A DNA stretch of 64,000 bases. Source: Terfezia claveryi (taxonomy: Eukaryota > Ascomycota > Pezizomycetes > Pezizales > Pezizaceae). The stretch is taken from NCBI GenBank assembly GCA_015179025.1, contig WHUX01000002.1, forward strand, positions 186,001 to 250,000, given 5' to 3'. A program made the translations under genes and the position numbers. The notes under the pieces were generated by a model, which was not told the DNA's origin, did not search any database, and was given only the letters and a program-made list of their open reading frames with translations. This document shows positions 47,270-59,035 of this stretch, piece after piece (within the stretch, counting starts at the first letter, position 1; the number at the start of each line of letters is the position of its first letter).

Positions 47270-48582
47270 CTAGTAGCCTCCACCATTCATTGTCATCCTC
47301 TGGGAATTCCTGCTGGCTTCCCGGTCAGTCGAGGGACTGATTGGTCGGCTGCTACCGGCACCAGCAGCACTACTCTCCTTGAGCGCCAACAACTGTTTGG
47401 CACGGAAGGTCTCGTAGTGGATTTGAGAGGTGGTTTCAATTAAGTCTTGGAGGTGAGTGCGGGTGAGGAAGTTTCGGAGGTAGACGAATTCGCAGTGATT
47501 TTCATTCTCAACTATTGCACAATTAGCTTTCAGAGACCTGCAGAGGCGGAATAGCCCGACTCACCATTAATCACACCCCACCTGTTCTGTCGGCCGCGGA
47601 CCTGCTTTCCGTCCACGATGATTGCCTTCTCGGATCCAACCACAGCGAAAGGAATGATGTCCTATTTCCAGTCAGAAACCGCATAGCTAAACTCTTAATG
47701 CGTTATTCCTCACCTTGATCTGAGCGTTCCAGGTGCGCTCCTCCTCATCCAACTCGTCGTTGTCGTATGGGTACATCTTGAGGTTGTGGAAAGCGAATTC
47801 CTCCTTGATCCTCTCCTTGAAAGCAGCACGTTCCTCCAAAGTCAAAGAGTCAGACTTAGCAATTACAGGGACGACGTTGACGACGTCAGAAAGTTTCTTC
47901 AAGACAACGATGTCGATAGGCTTGAGGGCGTGGCCAGATGGCTGGATGAAGAACAAGCAGCAGTGGATACGGGTATCTTGAATATATCTCTCCCTCTGAG
48001 CAGTCAACTCTTTCCTGAGGAATGCGGAATGCTGATCCTTGATATATTTCACGATGGGGTCCCAGCTATATCCCGTCAGTCGCATTCCTTGTTTTCTTAT
48101 TCCTGTTCACGAGCAACATACCATCGATCATTGTTGACCTGGTCTCCGTACCCTGGGGTATCAACGATATTGAGACGTAGGCGAACACCATTTTCCTCGA
48201 TGACTACGTATGCAATATCAGTATACAGAAAAGCATGAGCTTGGAATGCGATGCATACTGTGAGAAACAGACTGGATCTCAGTGGTAGATCTGACTGGTT
48301 CATCAGGTGTAAGTCGTCCCTTGCTGTCGATAAGGTGAGATGCGAAGATGGTGTTGATTAATGTGGACTTTCCGAGACCCGTTTGGCCTGATAATATCCG
48401 TTAGCCATTTGGCGTCACATTATATATCCTCAACCTGACTACTAAATGCCATACATACCAACACAGATCACGTTAAACTGAAAACCCCTCTTGAGCAGCT
48501 TTCGCTGAATCTGTGAAGTGATGCTGTCGAAACCGACATGACTGCGAGGGAACACAGAGTTACTGGCTGCTGTAGTGGACAT
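47270..48582 (-). CDS. Septin (AspC/Cdc12 or AspB/Cdc3 class)
   Basis: Six exons: 48582-48459, 48387-48259, 48203-48122, 48065-47714, 47661-47565, 47511-47270; 341 aa. GTPase motifs: G1 GQTGLGKSTLINT (intron inside the first G), switch region TTEIQSVSH, G3 DTPGYGD, G4 AKSD (VIAKSDSLTLEERAAFK), and the septin unique element (RGRQNRWGVINVENENHCEF, VYLRNFLTRTHLQDLIETT). An N-terminal HVGFDSITSQIQRKLLKRGF forms the polybasic alpha0 region that binds membrane phosphoinositides. Septins polymerise into hetero-oligomeric filaments at septa and hyphal tips. The short C-terminus without a long coiled coil and the end QRMTMNGGGY fit a fungal class I cannot fix between Cdc12 and Cdc3 types by eye. Confidence 0.95.
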
Positions 48583-49046
48583 GATTGCTTATGAATGTGT
48601 AGAGAATACGCTGGGTCGAGCTTCACAAATCTGGCGGTGATGAAGAGAAGAGATGGAGGAAGTAAGGTGACCCTTCAATGATTTCTCTGGCAGTGACCCG
48701 GGGCCAACGTTTAGCTGCAGAGAAGCAGGCGAGATTAATGAGCCTATGATTATCTCTAGAGAAAAAGGGGGTGAGAATTGGAGCCTTTCTTCTTTCGCGT
48801 TAATCCAGGGACATGAAAGGTAGAACGGTTGGAGTTTAATTTGACTCCTTGCACGGTTTCCATCTTGGCGTAACAGCCCGCCAAGGATTGAACTTAGCAT
48901 TGCGCAGAAATTCCAAGTCTCCGAAGCAAGCAGGAGACAGCCGAGACACCTCCGTCCCACCTCACCGAGGCTACGCCTTCGCCCAGCATCATCCTCCTCC
49001 TCCTCTCCCCCCTCCCGCATAGCTCAGTGTGCAAATCAAACCTGCA
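48583..49046. promoter_or_regulatory. Bidirectional promoter region septin/MRPL32
   Basis: Start codons of two divergent genes lie 464 bp apart. The stretch close to MRPL32 is C/T-rich (about 48985-49018). Confidence 0.5.
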
Positions 49047-49406
49047 ATGGCAGCGGCGTTATTACCATCCGCCCGACAGGGTATCTTCTCGACACTCCGC
49101 TCAGCGCTGGCCGTTCCAGCATTCGTTGTCCCTGCTATCATCCTCAACATCCCAAACATCCTCCCCGGTATCTGGGAATCGATCCTCCGAGCAGTGCCAA
49201 AGAAGAAGCCCACCTACTCCAAGCGACGTATGCGGCAATTGGCCGGCAAGGCATTGCCTACACTCATCAACTTGAACAACTGCCCGGGATGTGGGAGGGT
49301 GAAGAGGGCGCATACGCTTTGTGAGCATTGCGTCAACGCAATACGAAGTCTATGGAGGGAGGACCAGAGGAAGGGAAATGAGGAGATTATGGATTCCACC
49401 ACTTAA
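49047..49406 (+). CDS. MRPL32: Mitochondrial large-subunit ribosomal protein bL32m
   Basis: Single exon, 119 aa from the ATG at 49047 (the open frame before it starts with GTG). An Ala-rich presequence is followed by the mature L32 start AVPKKKPTYSKRRMRQLAGK, a short hydrophobic stretch LPTLINLNN, and a zinc-ribbon CPGCGRVKRAHTLCEHC with CxxC...CxxC spacing. In yeast, MrpL32 is matured by the m-AAA protease, and its folding depends on this Cys motif. The hydrophobic segment before AVPKKK (VVPAIILNIPNILPGIW) is part of the import sequence. Divergent from the septin gene. Confidence 0.95.
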   Translation: MAAALLPSARQGIFSTLRSALAVPAFVVPAIILNIPNILPGIWESILRAVPKKKPTYSKRRMRQLAGKALPTLINLNNCPGCGRVKRAHTLCEHCVNAIRSLWREDQRKGNEEIMDSTT

Positions 49407-50044
49407 TGTGTTGGTTTTTGGGCAAAATGGAGGAATGGTCGATTGTTATGATATGCTTGAACGAGCAAGGGGAGTTTGAGAACAATTGATGTATCCAAAT
49501 GTTCAGTATGGGACTGGTCTCAGGGCTCCAAGGTTTGTGATTAGATAAGCCTCCTTTATATATAGAGTGTACCTGATCTCTTCTGTTTTTCCGGTTGCTG
49601 CAACCTTGCCATTTTAAATATTAGAGGTGCATGTGGGGTTATGACCATGGGAGGGGAAGTAGGCTGTTGAACGGCACGTCGTTACATTATGGCCTGGCAT
49701 TTATGCTGGGAGAAATTCATTTACTTTAGTACAAGTAAAGACATGAGGTTACATTCTCGCTTCCTAGTCAAATAGGACATTTTATACATTTGTCTTCACT
49801 ACGACCCCACCCAAGTCTTGACCAGACAAGGGTCATATGCAGATCTGCAAAGCAACGATTCTCCCACGAACAAAGCTGTGAGCCCTTAAGCTTCATAAGC
49901 TCCCACCAAAATTCTGACACAGCAACGTCTAGTAAAGATCCATGGTAGGATTTCCCTGCACCATCCGCATTGCAATAAGAAAGCTAAGCTAGTGGCCTAG
50001 AAAAGTCCAAACAATATCTCACTTCACATATTATCGAGGAAGGC
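49407..50044. other. Intergenic region MRPL32 to SKI8
   Basis: About 640 bases. A first exon of SKI8 could be hidden here if 50105-50106 is an intron acceptor (see SKI8). Confidence 0.4.
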
Positions 50045-51209
50045 ATGGCTCCGATGTTGAACCAACCGCAGGCACAAACAAAAATACTAACCCACAATTC
50101 ACTCAGCTCACACATCTGACGTATTCGGACTTGATGTAACTTCCAAATATGTTCTCTCAGTATCAGGGGAGTCGGCCGTGAAGGTCTGGGATGCGAAAGA
50201 TCCAGAACACCCCAAAGTTCATCAGTTTGACGGCGCTCATCGGCTGGGGATTCATCATGTGGCAGTCTGCAGCAATGGGAATATTGCGGCAACTGCAGGA
50301 TATGAAGGAGGACTGAAACTGTGGGATTTAGAGGGGATGCAAAAGAAAGGCCAAATTGGTTGGTTTGGAATATCTTCTACCTGTTACCACCATTGACCTA
50401 ACGGAGATATGTAGAGCGGCCTGCAGACGGTGATATATGGGCAGTGTCGCTTAACACAACTGGTGATCTTGTATCTTCGACAACCCACGATGGGCGTATA
50501 ATCATTCGCGATGTAAGGAACTTGAGGAACAAAGTGGGCGAGTACACTACAAAAGGAAGCTTTGGTCTCTGTATTGATACGGTAGGGGTCCAAGCTCACC
50601 AAGTTCAGACTTACGCTAATTGTAAACAGTCAGTAGATGGCAAGCTTACAGCTTCAGGTCACGAAAATGGCGGAGTGTACGTCTTCAACAATGAGACCGG
50701 TAGGATGTTGCATTCTCTGTCAGGTTTGAAATCCACAATTGCCATAGCTATCTTCTCCAGTACGCTGAGGTATAATTTTAAGGCCTCGTGAAACCAATAC
50801 GTGCTGTAGCATTTTCCCCAGGGGGACGGCTATTAGCTGCGGGTGGTCAATCAAACGTGATTGCACTATATGATGCTGTATCTGGCGAACAGGTCGCCAA
50901 TCTTACTGGACATAGTGGGTGGATTTTCTCTTTAAGCTGGAGTGAGACTGGGCAGTATCTTCTCAGTGGGTGAGTTTTACCCTCCACTCTTCCCAAACAA
51001 GGTACAGCGTATTAAACGTGCTTAGATCATTCGATGGAAAGGCCAAAATTTGGTCCATTGACAAAAAAACATGCGTAGCCACTCATAGCGAGTCAGAGCA
51101 CGGTTTATTCGCTGTTCGATGGCTTCCTCGAATTGGTATGAACGAGGGATTTGTGACCGCAGGAGCTGGCAAGAATATCGCATTTTATAGGGAGGCAATG
51201 GGTGGTTAA
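50045..51209 (+). CDS. SKI8: Ski8/Rec14-type WD40 protein
   Basis: Certain exons: 50107-50358, 50415-50581, 50630-50723, 50783-50969, 51026-51209, all frame-exact. WD40 blades include VLSVSGESAVKVWDAKDPEH, AATAGYEGGLKLWDLEG, DGDIWAVSLNTTGDLVSSTT, KPIRAVAFSPGGRLLAAGGQ, LTGHSGWIFSLSWSETGQYL and SFDGKAKIWSIDKKTCVATH. Ski8 is the scaffold of the Ski2-Ski3-Ski8 complex that feeds mRNA 3' ends to the cytoplasmic exosome, and also acts in meiotic Spo11 recombination in fungi. The N-terminus is unresolved: an ATG at 50045 (or 50054) opens a Ski8-like start (QTKILTHNS) but is out of frame with SAHTSDVFGLDVTSKY. Either a base is wrong near 50091-50105, or the CTAAC..CTCAG there is an intron end and exon 1 lies upstream. 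Confidence 0.88.
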
Positions 51210-52074
51210 ATCTCGTAAATTGATTACAAGTATTACTTTCCAGAGCATTTTGTATATCATTGGAATAATAGAAACCATATAAATTTTCTAGAAGTTCGTC
51301 TCGAGTTTAATGCTGTGGTGAAAAGTTCAGGGGATCACTAGCCACGACAACCCCCCAAGATCCATCATTGAAGGGCTCTGGGGGAGGGATTTTCAGGCAA
51401 TTAACCTGCCAGAAAATGAATATCAACTCGCAAAGAACAATAACGGGGGAAACACAAATAATTTGGCGTTACTGTATTGCATGATACCTGATAACTACAA
51501 TACATTCAATCAATGAAGAAGCATATCTTGAATGCAATGAAACCACAGTAAAACCAAGCCCCACAGTCAATTGAACCCCCTTCCCATTCCGGGTATCAAC
51601 TTAAGAAAACAAGACCACAAGACTAAAGACATACTCAACTATGAGTAACAAATACAAAGAAATCTGCCCATCTCAGTGTGAGCACCATCATGTCCACACA
51701 GATCAGCCCGCCTTATCCCCCCGTGAGAACAAAAGAAACCCCCCTGTATATATCGGGATTGAATGACAAAAAACACTCAAGTTGAGTAAAATAGAAACAG
51801 TGTGAGACGATAAAGTAACGGGAAACGGAAAGCACAAATGGAAATTCCTCGGTTTACCCTGACTGGGGTTCATAGTTACCAAACAACCACAATGCCACGA
51901 CAAAAGAGAGAGCACGCTCGTAGAGCTTCGAGCAAAAAGGGTAGGAAATTGGATAGAACCAAGATACAAACAAGCCCCCATCTACCTAAGCCCTGAAATC
52001 CATGAATGCAAAATAAAAGTCGTTCAAACGCCTTCCCAACTTTCTCAGCCTCCACCGCAATATCCAATATTAGA
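51210..52074. other. Convergent region SKI8/flotillin-like
   Basis: About 860 bases; A-rich in the second half. No supported gene. Confidence 0.4.
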
Positions 52075-53795
52075 TTAGTTAGAAGCCGACACAGCAGTAC
52101 CCTTCCCCTTAACCAACACCACCTCCTCCCGGTTTGGCATCTGCATCATCCACGCTGGCGGTGCCATCCCCGTTTGCTCATGCACAGCAGCCAACATTGG
52201 TGGCAACCCCTAATCGGTGCCATCGGATCTCCTGCGCTGCTGCCCTCCCCATTCCCACCCGTGTTCCACACATTAATCTTTGGCTGCAATCCTTGAACCG
52301 CCGCTGCATTCTGCTTCGCAAGATCCGAGTACACTCCACGCTCAATCATGAGATACTTGAGTAATCCGTCTGATCCACCGAATGCCTTGGCTAGCTCTTG
52401 ATATGCCTTGGCATTTCTGTAACCCCTCCGCTTCACCGCCTCTGCTTCTTTTGTAGGCTGATAGAATCTAGCCTCGGCCTTCTTCTGAGACTCGGTATAG
52501 GCAGCTTCGGCAGCCTTGATGACTGCGTGATGCTGATTATCTGCCTTTTTTTGCGTTTCAAACATAGCAGCCTCCACAGCCTTCTCCTGCGCTTTATGAT
52601 AAAGCTTTGCATCCGCATTACGCACAGCAAGGTAATGCGACGCATCAGCATTCTGTCCACTCGACTCCTTAGCAATCTGTGCCTTTGTAACGTCCAAAGC
52701 TCTCAATCTCTCAAGCTCCATCTCCACCCTCTTTATTTCAACATCCTTCTGTAATTCTGCATCTCTAGCTTCCTGTGCACGCTTTGCATGAATCTTAGTT
52801 GAGGCGGAGATCGGCTGTTTTGATTGCAAGAGATGCTTGCGCAGCAGCCTTGTCCTTGCCACGCTGAGTTTTGAGGATAGCAGTATCGGCTTCGATCTTG
52901 CTAATTTGCTTGTTTCGTAAGACCTTCATTCTCTTGTACACCGATCTCTCCTCTCCTGCGGGCTTCAGAGGCGCCTTAGAAGAGCAGATTCGTGAGCCTT
53001 TCGGGAGAGAAAAGAAAAGTTATTCGGATCCAGGGGGATCCTTGAGATCCTTGATATTGGAGTTGTAGCTGTCAAGAAAATAAACGTCAGTGTTTCTTAA
53101 ATCTCCTAAAGGAGGTAATGGGGTACAAACATAATCAACCCGAACTTGCTCAACTTCGTCTGCACATTATTCGTCACATTCGCCTTGAACAATGCCCTGT
53201 TCGTAAAAACCTCCTCCACTGTCATTGTGCTAACAAGCACTCTCGTCTCACCCTCAATAATACCCCTCACGATCCTCCTCACGTTATTCCTACTAGACGA
53301 GGCCTCGGCCCCACGATCAGCACCATCACTTTGCCCAGTAAGCAAACTCGCGTATTTCTTTACCGGTATGCTTCGGGCTTGTCCTCGGGGCCGATAATAA
53401 ACACGAACAGAACGATAAGCATGAGTTTTTTTTTTTCTTGTGTCATGGCTTGCAGGTCGAGGGAGAAGTCGAAAGGGTGACGGAGATTTTTTGCACCTTT
53501 TGCCATGGTATGATCCAGGCTTTTTTGTGATGCGGACGGTCTCGATACCAGCACCAGTGATGACGAGGTAGTTGCTCGGCTGTGGAGAAGGTTGTTAGCT
53601 TGTTTTCTCAAGGTGAGGAGGAGGAGGTAGCTACGCTCGAGAGAAGGAGGTGGAGGATAGCAACGATGAGCACTCGGAGAAGCTCATCAGCAAAAGCTAA
53701 TCTCCCTCATCTCTCGACCGGAATACGGAGCATCTCAGATGAAGCAAAAGAAACGCAGCACCTACCTCAGCAATATGAAACCAAGGGATAACCAT
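52075..53795 (-). pseudogene. Flotillin-like membrane protein gene broken by many frameshifts
   Basis: A reading from the ATG at 53795 to the TAA at 52075 shows the whole flotillin layout: a short first exon (MVIPWFHIAE/), the SPFH domain (NYLVITGAGIETVRITKK.., FDFSLDLQAMTQ, IIGPEDKPEAYR, then KYASLLTGQSDGADRGAEAS, VRRIVRGIIEGETRVLVSTM, TVEEVFTNRALFKANV), then a long Ala/Glu/Lys/Gln coiled coil (DAELQKDVEIKRVEMELERL) and a C-terminus with AYQELAKAFGGSDGLLKYLM. About eight frame changes are needed, at least three in A, C or G runs (A-run near 53542, C-run near 53487, C-run 52207-52210). Fungal flotillins scaffold sterol-rich membrane domains at hyphal tips. It could be a decaying gene or a sequence with uncorrected errors. 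Confidence 0.75.
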
Positions 53796-56148
53796 CTTGG
53801 CCGGCTATCTTCTTCTCGTTCTTACCCTTAGGTTTCTCCTCTCAAGCTGAATAATAGTAGATGTTCGAAATAGAGGCAACTCCTATAAATTCGTGTTTGC
53901 CTTTAAAGTCGAAAGCCCCCCGGGGATGTAGAGAGGTGAAGGGAGAAAGACAAGAACGCTGCACACGTGAGGCTATAATGCTGCCCCTTCTGGTACCGAT
54001 AGGAAATCCGGCTCCGCAGAGCCGAGACCAAGTACCTTTTTTATTGTTTATTGGGTGCCGGAAATACTGTATGGACGCTCCTGACTGGCTTGCAATGAAC
54101 AGGAAGTTGATGGATAAACAAATAACTCTGCTAGCTGTGTTGTCGGTATCTGAGTATGCTTGAAGGAACAAGGGAGATGAGATATGGAATAAATATCACC
54201 GGGAGTGTCGCGAAACGGCGTGTCTTTATATCCCGCCTCCCTCTGTAATTTAATTCAATCGCGCCCCGTCGGTGAAAGCTTTCCTTTCTTTTGTTGAAAG
54301 AGTTCTTCAACCCTCAAAGAGATCAGTCACCGGTTCCACGAATTGCACAGCACCACTGCAAACAAAGCTCACCTTTTAATTGCGTCTTGCAAGCAGCAAG
54401 TACCTACAGGAAGAGGATCAATCACACTGCCTGTCAAGCCACCCTCAAGTAGCCTCAAGCTCAACCTATGAAAAGAGGGTAATTGACTCCTAATCCTATC
54501 ACGCACGTCCCGGAAGCTGATATATTGGACGAGGTACAGTACGTACTGTACCCCCATAGGGCTCTTGATGGGAGTGAATTTAACATTTGATTTCTTGTGT
54601 TACGTTACTCAACTAAAACCTCGAGATTAAGTAATTTGCCAGTACCGGTATACCTACCTCTCTCTACGGAGCCATCGAAGTGAGAAATCCATACGAAATC
54701 AAATATCAAATATTGATATTAATAGAGAATCTAACTGGTTGCATCATACATGTCTACCTACCTACCTGGTCCCTACAGTATACTGCCGTTATATACATAC
54801 CTATACAAGACCAACTGCAATTGTTAAAATTGGAGTTGTAAGCCTAATTCAACTTTCTAGCTGATATGGAGCCGCCATCTGTATCTAGTGTTTAAAATTT
54901 ACTTATTCCTCATTTCGATGGTCCTTTCATTTGCCTAACAATTATCGGACCTTTAGTACCTACATATTGTACATCACGGCGGGGATAGGCAGACCTTAAG
55001 GCTTGGGTGCCTTGCCATACCGTATAACCACATGCCATCTTTTTTTTTTTCTTGAAGTCTATACGTCTATGAGCCTTAGGCTATGAGACAGACCACATGC
55101 CATCTGACTTAATCCCGTGCTACAATCAAGAACCTGAATCAATTTGTTGCGTTTTCCTCAATCAATCGCGTCAAAGTAAGCGTACACTACATACTTACAT
55201 ATACATACATACATGTATAGGTAATTTGTATGCAAATATACTCTTCAAGCGCGCTCACTGATGGAGCAGAATCTAGGGGGGTGAATTGTCTGGCAACTGA
55301 CATTGGTCAAGCAAAGCGCTGAAAACTAATGTTATTGCAAAAAGTGTTGCGTACCAAATTCCTAAGCCAGAACATATACATGCCATAGAATAAAAACGAA
55401 CATATCACCAGCCACAGTCTGTAGAAACACAGATTATGTGATAACTTAAACCCCTATCGTATTAGTGATATCCCAATCCGGCACAAATTAAAAGCCCACT
55501 ATAAATATGCCGCCTCCACTAATATATGCATTATATATGTAAAACACATGCCATCCCACCTCATTGGCCAGCAATATGCATAGCCATAACCATGGCCATT
55601 TATCAAACCCATCCTATACATCTAGTTATTCACCATAAACGTATATACCGTACATATCCTCACCACTGCAACGATTTCGCCTTCCTAGGTCAGGATACCT
55701 CTACACTAGTCTGGTTGCTCATATTGTCAGCACTAGATCATAAAAGGTAGTGACTACGCTAGCAGGTTTAGTGCCAATTAATGTACAGAGAAGTTGTCAT
55801 CCTTCCAGTTTGGGAATCTCGCATGCATGCATGAATATCCTACTTGGCATATTAAATTCAAACTAGCTACAAATAGAAGATCTATGTCATCTCAATTCCT
55901 AGTCTGGTTGGTTGTCAATTCCCCCAGATAACACGCCCTTCCCAGCTTACGCCCTCCCAACTTGCCCCTGGCATCAATGGTGGAAGGAAGCGCACCTTGT
56001 ACGCAGGAGGCCTTGGTTTCCTTCCACGGTGCTTGCTCACACTATCTTTAGGAGCGCTCTTCTTCCTTCTATTAGGAGGGCCCATATCAATGGGATCAAT
56101 ACTTGCAATCTCATGTGTATCTGGAATGTGATACCACTCTTCTCGGGA

Positions 56149-56242
56149 GGGCTGATATCAAGAGATCGAAAGGCTTGCGGGAGAGCTAATATTAAGAGAT
56201 CGAGAGGCTTGATATTATAAGAGAGTTGATATTGAGAGGTCG
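56149..56242. repeat. Degenerate tandem repeat, period about 35-40 bp
   Basis: Two and a half units beginning GCTGATATCAAGAGATCGAA, GCTAATATTAAGAGATCGAG and GTTGATATTGAGAGGTCG. Confidence 0.6.
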
Positions 56243-57202
56243 GAGATACCGGTAAGTCATATAACCGGATTTGAGCTCATATGCGGATTCTAAGCTAACT
56301 GGGTCTAGCAGGGTTAGTCTCGTGCCAGCGAAGTTGGTGATATAGAAAGATCACTGAATACTGTAGAGGTTAATTTAGCTAGCTTTCTTGTTATTGTTAG
56401 GTCTATCGTTACTAAGCAAATATATACCAAACGGGAAAAAGTAGCGAAGAGGTTTAGATAGTACTTTAGAAGCTTTTATGTTATGTTAGTGTTTAGTCGC
56501 TCTGTATGGCGAGCACAATATCACTTCACCGAACCTTCATTGCCCCTATGGCAGCAACCACAGCGATAGCAGCAGCGGTGCTTTGCCCATTTTGGTACGC
56601 AATACATGTAAGATATCTGCGCAGTCTTTCTTTATTTTATTTTTAATACAAAGGCGGACAAGCTTGACTTTGTCTTCGAACTCTTGGCTACTTCCACGAT
56701 GTTCACTGCTTGATATCAATGGTTGTAAAGTCGTAATTTGGGTTTGTTCGACAGTACTAGCTGTAATGCACTCTGTAGTGTAAGAAAGATTTTGATTAGA
56801 AGAAGCCATATCTCAAGATTTAATGTGTTGCGATAACTATACAAGGCTGGAAGAGGGGTAGTCTTGCGGTTTATGTAGACCTCAAGGAGCCTATTTTATT
56901 TACTAACAAATGGTTGCTATGGTAACCTCGGAAGTTGTCGGGTTACTACGGCAACTTAACAAAAGAAAGTTACTAAATCCCTCATGTTTACTCCGTACAT
57001 GTGTGTGCAGATACAGAATAATTATCCCCAATCCTGAGCTTCAATCTCTCTCAATATCAATTCCCCTATTCTTTTAAAAATAAAAAAAATAAAAAAATAC
57101 CTCCAATTTCCCAATCTCTTAATACTAACACCTTCAACTACCTACTCCAACTCCACGATATTAACTCTCTTATCTTTATCTTAATCTTCTATCATACAGA
57201 CA

Positions 57203-57310
57203 CGTCAATCCTCTCATCAATCCTCCTAAAAGCAAGCCCGTCAGCTATCCCGTTAGCTGTCCTGTCAATCCTCTCGTCAGCCATCCTATCAACCTATTCT
57301 CCCGCTATCT
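57203..57310. repeat. 12-bp-period tandem repeat, nine degenerate units
   Basis: Units include CGTCAATCCTCT, CATCAATCCTCC, CGTCAGCTATCC, CGTTAGCTGTCC, TGTCAATCCTCT and CGTCAGCCATCC. The period is a multiple of three; on the minus strand it reads as tetrapeptides such as ADER-IDRT-ANGI-ADG. Confidence 0.65.
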
Positions 57311-57359
57311 CCCAAACTCTATAATATATGATCCTATATTTTCATACTTAGCTTAGTAA

Positions 57360-57480
57360 AGAGCCCCCTTTGGTTGAGAGTCCGCTTTTGGTCTAGAGAG
57401 CCTTCCTTTGGTTGAGAGAGCCTTTCTCTTTTGAGTGAGTGCCTTTCTTTAGCGCGAGAGCCCTCTTTTTGGAGTGAGAG
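57360..57480. repeat. Degenerate about 20-bp tandem repeat
   Basis: Imperfect units around CCTTTGGTTGAGAG, CCTTCCTTTGGTTGAGAG, CCTTTCTCTTTTGAGTGAG and CCCTCTTTTTGGAGTGAG. Confidence 0.5.
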
Positions 57481-58179
57481 TTTTTTAGCCTTAGCTAACA
57501 TTATTTTTAAGTATTCATGATATAGGATTCAATCCAACTCGTCACTTTAGAGTTGAGCCTTCTCTTCCACAACAGCGGCAGCAGATAAGACAACGGCGTG
57601 CTCGACGAGTACGTAATCAAAGGAGAAGAATGAGGGAGGAAGGATTGATGATTTAGAGGAAGAAAGGATAGGCAACCGAGAAGGGGCTGTAATGCTTACG
57701 GGAAATGATCATTGTTTTATTCATATCAGCAATTTAGCGTTATGAATATAGACTAAATAGACTTATGACTCTATCCTTAATTGCTTATGCTTAGAATTGC
57801 ATATACCAACTATAATGCACGCATATAAATGCGTATGCAGCCCTTCCAAATAGGAAGGAGGAAAAGACTGTTGGTGTGAGCCTCTGTACAGTAGGTACTT
57901 GTGCCTTTCAAATGACCTACGTACGAGTTCCCAGCGTAGTATCAGGGCATGCTGAGTAGTCGTTACCAGAACACAATGACCACATCATAGCGAAGAATGA
58001 AAGCATGCATGGACCAAAATGATGATTGTATGATCTTAACTCTCAATGATGGCAAATTGGAAAGTAGGGCCACCAAGTTACCCCATCCTATGGCATCTAT
58101 AAGGATATTATCATTGCCACTAGAAGAATAACTATAGCTAAGAACCCCTACAGTTCGAGAAAACACTCCACTAACACTC

Positions 58180-59035
58180 GTGCAAGTACCCGCCTCAGTA
58201 CCAAGTCCTACACTTATGCCAGAACCACATGAAACGACCTCCGTATCACTACCTAAAACCGCAACTCGGCAAATTCTACCAGGCACCTTTCCAACAAGCT
58301 CGTCCAAACCAACTTCGGCGCCATCTCCCAAAATACCGGTCCGGCAAACTATACCAGGTACCTTTCCTGAAAACTCATCCAAACTCTTAGAGCAAGCCGC
58401 AGCATTTCTGGAAAAAGACACGGAAGAGCCAAGGTGGCAGAAATATACAGATAGATGGCCAGAAGCTCTGCAAGAAATGCGCACTGAACGAGAAGCTAGC
58501 GAACAGTTGCTAGGGGAATGGCAGGCCCCAATGTACCAGCTATCCAACAACCACCGAGGTGAAGTCAAAGGTCTACAGCTGGAAAAGCAGCCCTGCCACT
58601 CACAGAAGACCCAGTATGGCTCGGAACTCAAGCTCCTAGCTCCACTTCAGAAGAAACTAACCTAATCATGACCGAAGCCCTCTCCACCCCCCCAAGCTGC
58701 AAGCTAAGAAAAGAGAGCTGGAGCAGCTTGAACGCTATGGAGTATATGAATGGGTAGACTATGTGCCAAAAGGAAAGCGAGCAGTAGACACCAAATGGAT
58801 GTTGAAGGAGAAAGAGGAAAGGGACAAGCAGGACCCAGGACGGACTCATAGCTAGAGGGTTCACTCAAAGACCCGGTGTCGACTTCCACCAAACCTATAC
58901 TCCAGTTTGTCGAGAGGGGAGCTGGCGCATCCTCATTATTGTTGTATTAACAAGAAACTTTAGTATGCGGCAGTGTGACATCGAGGGTGCTTTCCTTAAT
59001 GGACCATCCAAGAAGAGCTATATGTGAAGCATCAG
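58180..59035 (+). mobile_element. Ty1/copia retrotransposon remnant (linker and start of reverse transcriptase)
   Basis: An open stretch at 58180-58665 is Ser/Pro/Thr-rich with repeated RQ.ILPGTFP units, typical of the integrase-RT linker. It is followed, in shifted frames, by copia RT motifs: LERYGVYEWVDYVPKGKRAV, DTKWMLKEKEE, IARGFTQRPGVDFHQTYTPV, CREGSWRIL and the catalytic-site motif DIEGAFLNG. Frame changes occur near 58845 and 59005, and the sequence ends before the YVDD block, so it is a dead fragment. No LTR pair was found around it. It lies in the repeat-rich 54-64 kb part. Confidence 0.85.

Larger units (their letters stand above)
53796..58150. other. Gene-poor accessory stretch with tandem repeats
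   Basis: 4.3 kb with no convincing gene. Small ORFs (for example 56549-56809 on the minus strand) lack known motifs. Visible content: A/T-rich DNA, microsatellite-like TACATACATA words (55190-55215), a 14-bp direct repeat ACCACATGCCATCT at about 55029 and 55093, and three degenerate tandem-repeat patches listed separately. Confidence 0.45.

Noticed and set aside
56549..56809. Short minus-strand ORF of 87 codons
   Set aside because: Starts like a plausible protein but has no motif, no continuation in any frame and lies in repeat-rich DNA.
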